This document shows, in pieces, positions 16,544 through 24,063 of a stretch of DNA of 64,000 nucleotides (the stretch's first letter is position 1; every line of letters begins with the position of its first letter). Position numbers and translations under genes: made by a program. The notes under the pieces are model-generated. The model searched no databases and was not told the DNA's origin. It worked only from the letters and a program-made list of their open reading frames with translations. Source of the DNA: Actinomadura barringtoniae (lineage in GTDB: Bacteria > Actinomycetota > Actinomycetes > Streptosporangiales > Streptosporangiaceae); contig NZ_JAGEOJ010000022.1 in the NCBI RefSeq assembly GCF_017573505.1, positions 62,001 to 126,000 of the forward strand. The letters are read 5' to 3'.

Positions 16544-17935
16544 CTAGATCGGCGGCCGGCGGTCGCGCCAGGGGCGGGCCTGCTCGAACGCCGCGCAGGC
16601 CCGCATGACCAGGCCGTCGGCGTGCCGGGCCCCGACCACCTGGAGGCCGACCGGCAGGCCCGCCGCGGTGAAGCCGCACGGCACGCTCGCGGCGGGCTGC
16701 TGGGTCATGTTGAACGGGTAGGTGAACGGCGTCCAGCTCGTCCACCGCGCGTTCGGCCGGTCCCCCGGGGTCTCGCGGCCCGCCTCGAACGCGGGGATCG
16801 GCATCGTCGGGGTGAGCAGCAGGTCGTACTCCTGGTGGAAGGCGCCCATGATCTGGCCGAGCTCCATCCGGCGGGCCGTCGCGGTGAGGTAGTCGACCGC
16901 CGAATAGCGCGCGCCCTGCTCGGCGATCTCGCGCAGCCCGGGGTCCAGGTCGGCGCGGCGCTCCTCCGGAAGGTGTTCCAGCACCTTGGCGACGCCCGCG
17001 AACCACAGCGTCTCGAAGTCCTCGACCGGGTCGCCGAAGCCGGGATCGACCTGGTCCACCCTGGCGCCGAGCTCGGCGAAGACCCCGGCGGCGACGGTGA
17101 CGAGCGAGGACACCTCGGGATCGACCGAGGCGAACCCGAGCGTCGGGCTGTAGGCGACGCGCAGCCCGGCGAGGTCGGCGATCCCCGCGTGCGTGCCGTC
17201 CGGCGTCGGCATCGCCGACCAGTCGCGCGCGTCGGGCCGCGCCATCACGTCCATCATCAGCGCGGCGTCGGCGACGCTCCAGGTCATCGGGCCGACGTGG
17301 GCGAGCGTGCCGAACGGGCTGGCGGGCCAGTGCGGCAGCCGGCCATAGGTCGGCTTGATGGTGAAGGTCCCGGTGAACGACGCCGGGATGCGCACCGATC
17401 CCCCGCCGTCGGTGCCGACTGCGAGGGGCGCCATCCCGGCCGCGACGGCCGCCGCGGCGCCGCCGCTGGATCCGCCGGGCGTGCGGGAGGTGTCCCAGGG
17501 GTTGCGGGTGATCCCGGTGAGCGGGCCGTCGGTCACGCCCTTCCACGCGAACTCGGGCGTGGTGGTCTTGCCGACCATCACCGCGCCGGCCTCGCGCAGC
17601 CGCGCCACCGAGGGCGAGTCGTCCGGCCAGGGGCCCTCCGCGCCGATCGTGGTCGAGCCGCGCCGGGTCGGGTGCCCGCGCGTCAGCAGGATGTCCTTGA
17701 TGGAGATCGGAACGCCGTCGAGATCGCCCTCCGGCTCACCGCGTCGCCAGCGTTCCGCCGAGGCCTCGGCCTGCTCCAGTGCGTCGTCGGCGGTGAGGAG
17801 GCAGAACGCGTTGAGCTGGGGATCGACGGCCTCGATCCGGGCCAGCACGGCCTCGGTCGCCTCGACCGGCGACAGCCGCCCGGCTCTGTAGGCGTCCAGC
17901 AGTTCGGTCGCGGTGAGCTCGGTCGGGTCGCTCAT
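16544..17935 (-). CDS. Amidase-signature enzyme
   Basis: This 463-residue protein has the full amidase-signature triad: Lys80 in VPISIKD, the cis-Ser in GGSSGG (154-159) and the nucleophile Ser180 in GTDGGGSVRIPAS. It hydrolyses a carboxamide or related C-N bond. The ATG overlaps the stop of the 2-hydroxyacid dehydrogenase (ATGA, 17932-17935), so the two form one transcription unit. That unit diverges from the DUF3830/racemase/GntR/aminotransferase genes across an intergenic region with a GntR-type operator. I infer that it frees ammonia or a carboxylate in that pathway. Confidence 0.93.
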   Translation of the reverse strand: MSDPTELTATELLDAYRAGRLSPVEATEAVLARIEAVDPQLNAFCLLTADDALEQAEASAERWRRGEPEGDLDGVPISIKDILLTRGHPTRRGSTTIGAEGPWPDDSPSVARLREAGAVMVGKTTTPEFAWKGVTDGPLTGITRNPWDTSRTPGGSSGGAAAAVAAGMAPLAVGTDGGGSVRIPASFTGTFTIKPTYGRLPHWPASPFGTLAHVGPMTWSVADAALMMDVMARPDARDWSAMPTPDGTHAGIADLAGLRVAYSPTLGFASVDPEVSSLVTVAAGVFAELGARVDQVDPGFGDPVEDFETLWFAGVAKVLEHLPEERRADLDPGLREIAEQGARYSAVDYLTATARRMELGQIMGAFHQEYDLLLTPTMPIPAFEAGRETPGDRPNARWTSWTPFTYPFNMTQQPAASVPCGFTAAGLPVGLQVVGARHADGLVMRACAAFEQARPWRDRRPPI

Positions 17936-18909
17936 GTCTGCTCCTCGAGCGGCTGGTGGGGGACGTAGCCGAGGCGCTTGTCCACGACGTTGCGGAGCGG
18001 CAGGCCCTCGCGGCGGCGGCCGAGGTTGTCGGCGAACAGGTCCACGAGCTCCTGGCGCCAGCCGATGGTGTCGCCCGACATGTGCGGCGACACGATGACG
18101 TTCGGCAGCTCCCACAGCGGCGAGGACCCGGCGAGCGGTTCGGTGGCGAACACGTCGAGCGCGGCGCCCGCGATCACGTTCGCGCGCAGCGCCTCGATCA
18201 GGTCGTCCTCGATCACCAGCTGGCCGCGCCCGACGTTGATGAGCCGCGCACCGGGGCGCATGCGCGCCAGCGCCGCCGCGTCGATCATGCCCCGGGTGAC
18301 GTCGGTGAGCGGGGCGGCCAGGACGACGTAGTCATTGCTCCCCAGGGCCTCGTGCAGGGCCTCCATCGGCAGGACCGTGCCGAGGTCGGGATCGCTCGCC
18401 CGTGCCGTACGGCCCATGCCGGTGACGCGCAGGCCGCCTGCGGTGAGGCGGCGGCCGATGGCGCGGCCGATCGGGCCGGTGCCGACGACCAGTGCGCTCT
18501 TGCCGTCGGAGCGTTCGGTCTCGCGATGGCGCCACTCGCGGCGGTGCTGCAGCCCGATGGTCGTGTGCAGATCCTTGGCAAAACAGAGAACGAGCGCCAG
18601 CACGTATTCGGCGATCGGCTCGTCGAAGATCCCTCGCGAGTTGGTGACGATCGTGTCACCCTCCACCAGCCGGGGGAACAGCAGCCGGTCGACCCCGGCG
18701 CTGGCGATGTGGACCCAGCTCGGGCCGCCCTCGCGGGGCCACGCGGAGGCCAGCGCGTCGGACCAGAAGTCCCACATGAACAGCGCGTCCGCGTCCTGCA
18801 GCGCCCCGGCCAGGTCCGCCTCGCGGACGTAGGTGACCTTGGCGAGGCGTTCCACCGCGGCCATTCCGGGCGGAGCGTCCGCACCCTGCAGCACCACCAC
18901 TGATTCCAT
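17932..18909 (-). CDS. D-2-hydroxyacid dehydrogenase family protein
   Basis: This 325-residue NAD(P)-dependent dehydrogenase has the dinucleotide motif GTGPIGRAIG and the catalytic Arg (INVGRGQLV), Glu (DVFATEPL) and His (VSPHMSGDT) of the family. It interconverts a 2-hydroxyacid and a 2-oxoacid. It is the first gene of a two-gene unit with the amidase. The start lies 87 bp from the 14-bp palindrome at 18996-19009, shared with the divergent DUF3830 gene. The substrate is unknown; a 2-oxoacid produced by the aminotransferase at 21826 is one possibility. Confidence 0.93.
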   Translation of the reverse strand: MESVVVLQGADAPPGMAAVERLAKVTYVREADLAGALQDADALFMWDFWSDALASAWPREGGPSWVHIASAGVDRLLFPRLVEGDTIVTNSRGIFDEPIAEYVLALVLCFAKDLHTTIGLQHRREWRHRETERSDGKSALVVGTGPIGRAIGRRLTAGGLRVTGMGRTARASDPDLGTVLPMEALHEALGSNDYVVLAAPLTDVTRGMIDAAALARMRPGARLINVGRGQLVIEDDLIEALRANVIAGAALDVFATEPLAGSSPLWELPNVIVSPHMSGDTIGWRQELVDLFADNLGRRREGLPLRNVVDKRLGYVPHQPLEEQT

Positions 18910-18995
18910 GCTCGCGGATCTCCGTATCGACGCTGGTCAAGGAGTTAACAGGACTGCAACTGCGAGGGCATTGACACGCTATGAACGGTTCGTAG

Positions 18996-19009
18996 GATTG
19001 TCAACAATC
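18996..19009. promoter_or_regulatory. GntR (FCD-type) operator, copy 1
   Basis: GATTGT-CA-ACAATC is a perfect 6-bp dyad with a 2-bp centre. The same 14-mer, in the opposite orientation, recurs at 20376-20389. It sits between the divergent hydroxyacid dehydrogenase and DUF3830 starts and resembles the short dyads bound by FadR-like GntR proteins. The GntR gene at 21153 is the obvious candidate. Confidence 0.75.
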
Positions 19010-19042
19010 AGAGCAAGCACTCCGACTATGGCCAGGGCGGGT

Positions 19043-19534
19043 ATGCCAAGGAAGATCAGCATCACGTTGGAGCGCCGGGGCGTCTCCTGCGTCGCGGAAC
19101 TGCTCGACAAGGACGCACCTCGTACGTGTGAGGCGGTCTGGCAGGCGCTACCCCTCGGGGGCGACGCCTACCACGCCAAATACGCCCGCAACGAGGTCTA
19201 CACGATGGTGGAACGGTTCGGAGAGGAGGTCGGACTGGAGAATCCCACCGTCACGCCGATCCCGGGCGACGTCGTCTTCTTCAACTTCTCCGGCGGGATG
19301 CTCGACCGGGCGTTCAAGGAGGAGAAGGGCATCGACGCGCTGCCCGGCGTGATCGACCTGGCGATCTTCTACGGTCGCAACAACCTGCTGCTCAACGGGG
19401 ACGTCGGCTGGGTACCCGGCAACGTCTACGCGACGATCACCGAGGGGCTGGATCAGATGGCCGAAGCCTGTAATGACGTTTGGAGGTCCGGCGCCGTCGG
19501 CGAGCGCCTGGTGTACCAGCGGCTCGGGCAGTAA
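19043..19534 (+). CDS. DUF3830 family protein
   Basis: This 163-residue protein begins MPRKISITLERRGVSCVAEL and has the cyclophilin-like layout of DUF3830, with NEVYTMVERFGEEVGLENPT and a PGDVVFFNFSG strand. It is catalytically uncharacterised. I chose the ATG at 19043 because AGGGCGG precedes it; an ATG at 19028 would add five residues. The gene is 13 bp upstream of the first racemase-type gene and follows the GntR-type operator. DUF3830 proteins often travel with racemase, amidase and hydroxyacid enzymes, which supports a role in the same pathway. Confidence 0.85.
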   Translation: MPRKISITLERRGVSCVAELLDKDAPRTCEAVWQALPLGGDAYHAKYARNEVYTMVERFGEEVGLENPTVTPIPGDVVFFNFSGGMLDRAFKEEKGIDALPGVIDLAIFYGRNNLLLNGDVGWVPGNVYATITEGLDQMAEACNDVWRSGAVGERLVYQRLGQ

Positions 19535-19547
19535 CGGGGCCCCGGCG

Positions 19548-20309
19548 ATGGCGATCGACCCGGGCCTCGTCGTCACACCCGAGCTGCTCACACAGACCGG
19601 CATCGGCGTGGTCGCACCGTTCGACTTCGCCCTGGACCGCGAGCTGTGGCGCTGGATGCCCGACGACGTGTCGCTCTACATGACGCGCCTGCCGTATGTG
19701 CCGGTGCCGGTGACCGTGGAGATGGCCTCCGCGCTCTCCGACCACTCGATCATCCGGCAGGCGACCCGCGACGTGCTCGCACCCGGGCCGCTCGCGGTGG
19801 CCTATGCCTGCACGTCCGGCAGCTTCATCAAGGGCGCGACCGGCGAGGCCAAGCTCCGGCAGACCATGCTGGGGGCCGGCGCGCCCGCCGCGACGACCTC
19901 GTCCGGGGCCCTCGCGGAGTCCCTGCGCCTCCTCGGAGCGCGGCGGATCGCCGTGGTGACCCCCTATATCGACAGCGTGACCGACCGGCTGGTGCACTTC
20001 CTGCGCGCGCACGGCGTGGAGGTGGTGTCGCGGGTCGGGCTCGGGCTGCTCAACCACATCTGGAAGGTCGGGTACGGCGAGATCGTCGACTCGGTCGCCA
20101 AGGTGGACCGGGTGGAGGCCGAGGCGGTCTTCATCAGCTGCACGAACGTGCCGACCTACGACATCATCGCGCCGCTGGAACGGATGCTGGGCAAACCGGT
20201 GCTCACCGCCAACCAGGTCACGATGTGGTCGGCGCTGCGGGCGATGGGCTGGACGGCGGAGGGCGAGGGCCAGTCGCTCCTCCAGCTGCCGGGAATCCAC
20301 GCTGCCTAG
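19548..20309 (+). CDS. Asp/Glu racemase superfamily enzyme, maleate isomerase/arylmalonate decarboxylase-like (two-Cys form)
   Basis: This 253-residue protein has both cysteines of the superfamily, Cys88 in AYACTSGSF and Cys198 in FISCTNVPTYD. That pattern fits maleate cis-trans isomerases and racemases rather than arylmalonate decarboxylase, which keeps only the second. The reaction would be isomerisation or epimerisation of a dicarboxylate or amino acid. It is 13 bp downstream of the DUF3830 gene in a likely operon. A divergent paralogue follows at 20423. Confidence 0.87.
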   Translation: MAIDPGLVVTPELLTQTGIGVVAPFDFALDRELWRWMPDDVSLYMTRLPYVPVPVTVEMASALSDHSIIRQATRDVLAPGPLAVAYACTSGSFIKGATGEAKLRQTMLGAGAPAATTSSGALAESLRLLGARRIAVVTPYIDSVTDRLVHFLRAHGVEVVSRVGLGLLNHIWKVGYGEIVDSVAKVDRVEAEAVFISCTNVPTYDIIAPLERMLGKPVLTANQVTMWSALRAMGWTAEGEGQSLLQLPGIHAA

Positions 20310-20375
20310 CGCCGCGTGACTGGGCCGTTTGCTCCTGGTCGGGTCCCCTCCGACCAGGAGTTTTTCAACTGGTAT

Positions 20376-20389
20376 GATTGTTGACAATC
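20376..20389. promoter_or_regulatory. GntR (FCD-type) operator, copy 2
   Basis: GATTGT-TG-ACAATC is the exact reverse complement of the site at 18996-19009. It lies 34 bp before the TTG start of the second racemase-type gene, which is followed by the GntR gene itself and the aminotransferase. Both autoregulation and pathway regulation are thus likely. Confidence 0.78.
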
Positions 20390-20422
20390 TGCCATTGCAC
20401 GCCTTGCGAGCGGAGGAACAGG

Positions 20423-21169
20423 TTGGGGCACACGGTCGGGTTCCTGTACCCGGGTTTCAGCGCGGAGGACGACTACCCCACGATCGAGCAGGCGCTCGGC
20501 GACGACGTGCGGCTTCCCGTGGTGCACACCACCATGCGGGAGGACGCGCATCGCGTCGACGCGCTGCTGGACATCGGCGGCGCGGACGTGCTCGCCGAGG
20601 GCGCCGCGACGCTCAGGGAGGCGGGCGTTCAGGCCGCCGTCTGGGCGTGCACGAGCGGCAGCTTCGTCTTCGGCTGGGACGGTGCCGCCCAACAGGTGGA
20701 AGGGGTGCGCGAGGCCGCCGGGGTCCCGGCGTCCAGCACCTCGTTCGCGTTCGTCAACGCCGCTCGCCACCTGGGCCTGCGCCGCGTGGCGGTCGCCGCG
20801 ACCTATCCCGAGGACGTCGCCGGACGCTTCGCCGCGTTCCTCGCCCACGCCGGGGTGGAGGTGGTGTCGCTGTCCTGCGAGGGCATCATCACCGCCGCCG
20901 AGGTCGGCACGCTGGGGCGGGACGCGGTGCTGGAGTTCGTCGCCGCCAACGACCATCCTGACGCCGAGGCCGTGCTCGTGCCCGACACCGCCCTGCACAC
21001 CGTCGCCTGGCTCGACGAGCTCGAGGCGCGGCTGGGCAAGCCGGTGCTCACCGCCAACCAGGTGAGCGTGTGGGAGGGGCTGCGCCTGGCCGGCGCCGGC
21101 CGTCCCCGAACCGGCCTGGGCACGCTGTTCGCTACCGAGGAGGGGCCCCCGAATGGGCCAATTGGGTGA
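20423..21169 (+). CDS. Asp/Glu racemase superfamily protein, variant lacking the second cysteine
   Basis: This 248-residue protein starts at TTG 20423, five bases after a GGAGGA ribosome site, giving MGHTVGFLYPGFSAEDDY. It is paralogous to the product of 19548 (ACTSGSF and LGKPVLTANQVSVW are shared). Cys76 is kept, but the second catalytic Cys is Asp188 (VLVPDTALHT in place of FISCTNVPT). That is the reverse of arylmalonate decarboxylase and implies a different chemistry. It overlaps the GntR gene by 17 bp. An ATG upstream at 20378 would place the operator inside the coding region and lacks a ribosome site, so I rejected it. Confidence 0.85.
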   Translation: MGHTVGFLYPGFSAEDDYPTIEQALGDDVRLPVVHTTMREDAHRVDALLDIGGADVLAEGAATLREAGVQAAVWACTSGSFVFGWDGAAQQVEGVREAAGVPASSTSFAFVNAARHLGLRRVAVAATYPEDVAGRFAAFLAHAGVEVVSLSCEGIITAAEVGTLGRDAVLEFVAANDHPDAEAVLVPDTALHTVAWLDELEARLGKPVLTANQVSVWEGLRLAGAGRPRTGLGTLFATEEGPPNGPIG

Positions 21170-21812
21170 GCTGGAACCAGTCCCCCGCAAGTCCACAGTA
21201 GAGATCGTCTCCGACGAGCTGCGCTCGGCGATCCTGTACGGGTCGCTCGCGCCCGGCTCGCAGCTCGGGGAGGCCGACCTGGCGGCGCGGCTCGGGATCA
21301 GCCGCGGGCCGCTGCGCGAGGCCATGCAACGCTTGGTGCAGGAGGGGCTGCTGCACAGTGAACCTCACCGCGGCCTATTCGTGATCACGTTGGACGAGAG
21401 CGACGTCGAGGACGTCTACATGACCAGGCTCGCCATCGAGCGGGCCGCCTGCGTGCTGGTCATGCAGCGCAACCGCGGCGAGGCGGTGGTGCAGCTGACC
21501 GAGTCGCTGCAGGAGCTGGAGGACGCGGCGCGCGAGCGCGACCGGGTCAAGATGAGCGACGCCGACCAGGCCTTCCACGAGGTGCTGGTGCGCGCGTCGG
21601 GCAGCCCGCGGCTGGAGCGCATGGCGCAGACGCTGCTGGTGGAGACCCGGATGTGCCTGAACGCGCTCCAGGCCACCTACCCCGAGCCGGACGAGCTGGT
21701 CGAGGAGCACCGCCGGCTCGTGGACGCGATCGCCGACGGCGAGGAGGAACGGCTGCTGCGCCTCATCGAGGAGCACATGACCGAGTCGATCGAACGGTTG
21801 AGCAACCCCTGA
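21153..21812 (+). CDS. GntR-family regulator with FCD effector domain
   Basis: This 219-residue protein has an N-terminal winged HTH (LGEADLAARLGISRGPLREA, about 37-56) and an FCD all-helical domain with the metal-binding pattern Asp...His (DADQAFHEVLVRASG) and two later histidines (EEHRRL, EEHMTES). FadR/FCD proteins bind carboxylate ligands and release short dyad operators. Two identical dyads occur at 18996-19009 and 20376-20389, the second in its own operon leader. It overlaps the preceding gene and is 13 bp before the aminotransferase. Confidence 0.93.
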   Translation: MGQLGELEPVPRKSTVEIVSDELRSAILYGSLAPGSQLGEADLAARLGISRGPLREAMQRLVQEGLLHSEPHRGLFVITLDESDVEDVYMTRLAIERAACVLVMQRNRGEAVVQLTESLQELEDAARERDRVKMSDADQAFHEVLVRASGSPRLERMAQTLLVETRMCLNALQATYPEPDELVEEHRRLVDAIADGEEERLLRLIEEHMTESIERLSNP

Positions 21813-21825
21813 AACGAGGCTCCCC

Positions 21826-23085
21826 ATGGCGAAGCTTTCTCCCCTGCTGAAGCAGGCCACCCCGGTGCTGGCCGACCACGGCGAGGGCGTCTACCTGTAC
21901 GACACCGACGGACGCCGCCACCTGGACTTCACCGCCGGCATCGGCGTCACCAGCACCGGCCACTGCCACCCGCGGGTCGTCGAGGCGGCGCAGCAGCAGG
22001 TCGGCAAGCTCATCCACGGCCAGTACACGACCGTGATGCACGAGCCGCTGCTGCGTCTCACCACGCGGCTCGGCGACGTGCTGCCCGAGCCGCTGGACTC
22101 GCTGTTCTTCCTCAACAGCGGCAGCGAGGCCGTCGAGGCGTCGGTCCGGCTGGCGCGGCAGGCGACCGGTCGGCAGAACGTGGTGTCGTTCGCCGGCGGG
22201 TTCCACGGGCGGACGATGGGCGCCGCCGCGCTCACCACGGCGGGCACCAAGTTCCGCGCGGGGATCGGGCCGCTGATGCCCGGCGTCGCGGTCGCCCCGT
22301 TCCCGCAGGCCTACCGGTACGGCTGGAGCGAGGCCGAGGCCACCTCGTTCGCGCTGCGCGAGCTGGACTACCTGCTGGCGACCGTCAGCGCGCCCGCCGA
22401 CACGGCCGCGTTCATGGTGGAGCCGGTGCTGGGCGAGGGCGGCTACATCCCGGCGCCGCCCGGGTTCCTGGAGGGGCTGCGCGAACGCGCGGACCGGCAC
22501 GGCATCCTGCTGATCGTGGACGAGGTGCAGACCGGGTTCGGGCGTACGGGCCGGTTCTGGGGACACGACCACGCGGGCATCAGGCCCGACATCCTCATCA
22601 CGGCGAAGGGGCTGGCGAGCGGGTTCCCGCTGTCGGCCATCGCGGCGCCGACCGAGCTGATGGAACGTGCCTGGCCGGGGTCGCAGGGCGGCACGTACGG
22701 CGGCAACGCCGTGTCCTGCGCCGCCGCGATCGCCACGCTCGACGTCATCCAGGAGGAGAACCTGGTCGACAACGCCGCCGAGACGGGCGCGCGGCTGGCC
22801 GACGGCCTGCGCAAGATCGCCGCCGACCATCCGCGGATCGGCGACGTGCGCGGGCTCGGGCTGATGCAGGCGTGCGAGTTCACCGGTCCCGACGGCGAGC
22901 CCGACGCCGCCGCCGCGCAGCGGGCGCACAAGGCGGCCGTGGACGGCGGCCTGCTGCTGCTCACCTGCGGTGCGCACGGCAACGTGGTCCGGATGATCCC
23001 GCCGCTGATCGTCACCGCCGAACAGGTCGACGACGCCCTGGAGCTGTGGTCCGCGGCCGTCTCGGCCACGGCCGACGGGGACTGA
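21826..23085 (+). CDS. Class III PLP-dependent aminotransferase (4-aminobutyrate/omega-amino acid type)
   Basis: This 419-residue protein shows the class III hallmarks: NSGSEAVEASVRLAR near residue 97, AGGFHGRTMGA, IVDEVQTGFGRTG and the PLP-lysine motif ITAKGLASGFPL. It transfers the amino group of a gamma- or omega-amino acid to a 2-oxoacid. A good ribosome site lies 13 bp after the GntR stop, so it is cotranscribed with it. Together with the hydroxyacid dehydrogenase it could complete deamination and oxidation of a nitrogenous substrate. Confidence 0.92.
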   Translation: MAKLSPLLKQATPVLADHGEGVYLYDTDGRRHLDFTAGIGVTSTGHCHPRVVEAAQQQVGKLIHGQYTTVMHEPLLRLTTRLGDVLPEPLDSLFFLNSGSEAVEASVRLARQATGRQNVVSFAGGFHGRTMGAAALTTAGTKFRAGIGPLMPGVAVAPFPQAYRYGWSEAEATSFALRELDYLLATVSAPADTAAFMVEPVLGEGGYIPAPPGFLEGLRERADRHGILLIVDEVQTGFGRTGRFWGHDHAGIRPDILITAKGLASGFPLSAIAAPTELMERAWPGSQGGTYGGNAVSCAAAIATLDVIQEENLVDNAAETGARLADGLRKIAADHPRIGDVRGLGLMQACEFTGPDGEPDAAAAQRAHKAAVDGGLLLLTCGAHGNVVRMIPPLIVTAEQVDDALELWSAAVSATADGD

Positions 23086-23090
23086 CAGGT

Positions 23091-23927
23091 TCAATGGCAC
23101 TGGTGGGCGGAGCGGGGTGAGCTCTGCGGCACGATCGTCGGCGCCGACGGAGCCTGCTTCGGCGTGGACGGAACGGGCGACTGCGAGGCGGTGTTGGGCT
23201 TGGCCAGGGGGCCGTACAGCCGCGCGCTGCCGCTCTGCGTGCCGGTGGTGCGGGGGTCCACGTCGGTCAGCGTCGCGCGGTTGCCGAAGCGGTCGGTCAC
23301 GCGGACCAGGAACGGCCCCGCGCCCGGCCCGGACACCGACCAGTAGTTGTCGACGCCGCGCGACATCGAGCGCCATCCCTGCTCCCCCGTACGCCGCAGC
23401 TGGACGCGCGCGAGCGGGTTGCCGTGGCCGAGGACCAGCAGGGCGAGCCATTCCGGCGTCGAGCCGGGCTTGACCCGTACCGCCAGCCGGGCGGCGGGCT
23501 CGGGGTCGCGAACGAGCCGGTAGCTGATCGGGATCACCCCCTTGCCGACGTCCCCGATGCGGGCGAAGGCGCGCTCGCTGAGGTCGACGCGCCCGTATCC
23601 GCAGCCGCGGCAGCGGTCGACCACCTGCGCGCGGACCGTGCCGCGCGGACCGGTCGCCTCCAGGTAGGAGCCGCAGAGCGAGGCGCCGTCGTACTCGCCG
23701 GCCGAGACGGAGGCGTAGAGGCCGTTGTCGGGCAGCGGGCCCATCGAGCAGAGCACGACGGACCAGTCGTTGTGGTAGACGGCCGTGCCGCGCGTACCGG
23801 GATCGGTGCCCGCGCAGGCGGTCTCTTGAAGGCGGATCATGCCGACGGTGAGGGCCGCCACCGCGACCACCGCCAGTGTCGCCCAGATCCAGCGAGGCCT
23901 CGGCCTCCGTGGCGGTGTCGCGTGCAT
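23091..23927 (-). CDS. Expansin-like protein (DPBB plus CBM63-type domain), membrane-anchored
   Basis: This 278-residue protein has an N-terminal TM anchor or signal (WIWATLAVVAVAALTVGMI, about 13-31). Residues about 45-145 form a double-psi beta-barrel with the conserved aspartates of bacterial expansins (QVVDRCRGCGYGRVDLSERA, ARIG, then VIPISYRLV). The C-terminal half resembles the expansin CBM63 (DNYWSVSGPGAGPFLVRVTD, FGNRATLTDV) and ends in a Pro/Ser-rich tail. Expansins loosen cellulose or cell wall without hydrolysis. It is convergent with the aminotransferase, with 5 bp between the ends, and divergent from the acyl-CoA dehydrogenase. Confidence 0.87.
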   Translation of the reverse strand: MHATPPRRPRPRWIWATLAVVAVAALTVGMIRLQETACAGTDPGTRGTAVYHNDWSVVLCSMGPLPDNGLYASVSAGEYDGASLCGSYLEATGPRGTVRAQVVDRCRGCGYGRVDLSERAFARIGDVGKGVIPISYRLVRDPEPAARLAVRVKPGSTPEWLALLVLGHGNPLARVQLRRTGEQGWRSMSRGVDNYWSVSGPGAGPFLVRVTDRFGNRATLTDVDPRTTGTQSGSARLYGPLAKPNTASQSPVPSTPKQAPSAPTIVPQSSPRSAHQCH

Positions 23928-24063
23928 CGCCCTCCCCCGACGTGCATTGCATGACTCTCAATATGTAATCACCCGGACACGCAGAGTGTTACCGAATTGT
24001 GGATTCCGGCGGGAGGCCTGTTAGATTCCGAATCCGGTTCTGTTGCTACCGAGGGAGACGGCG

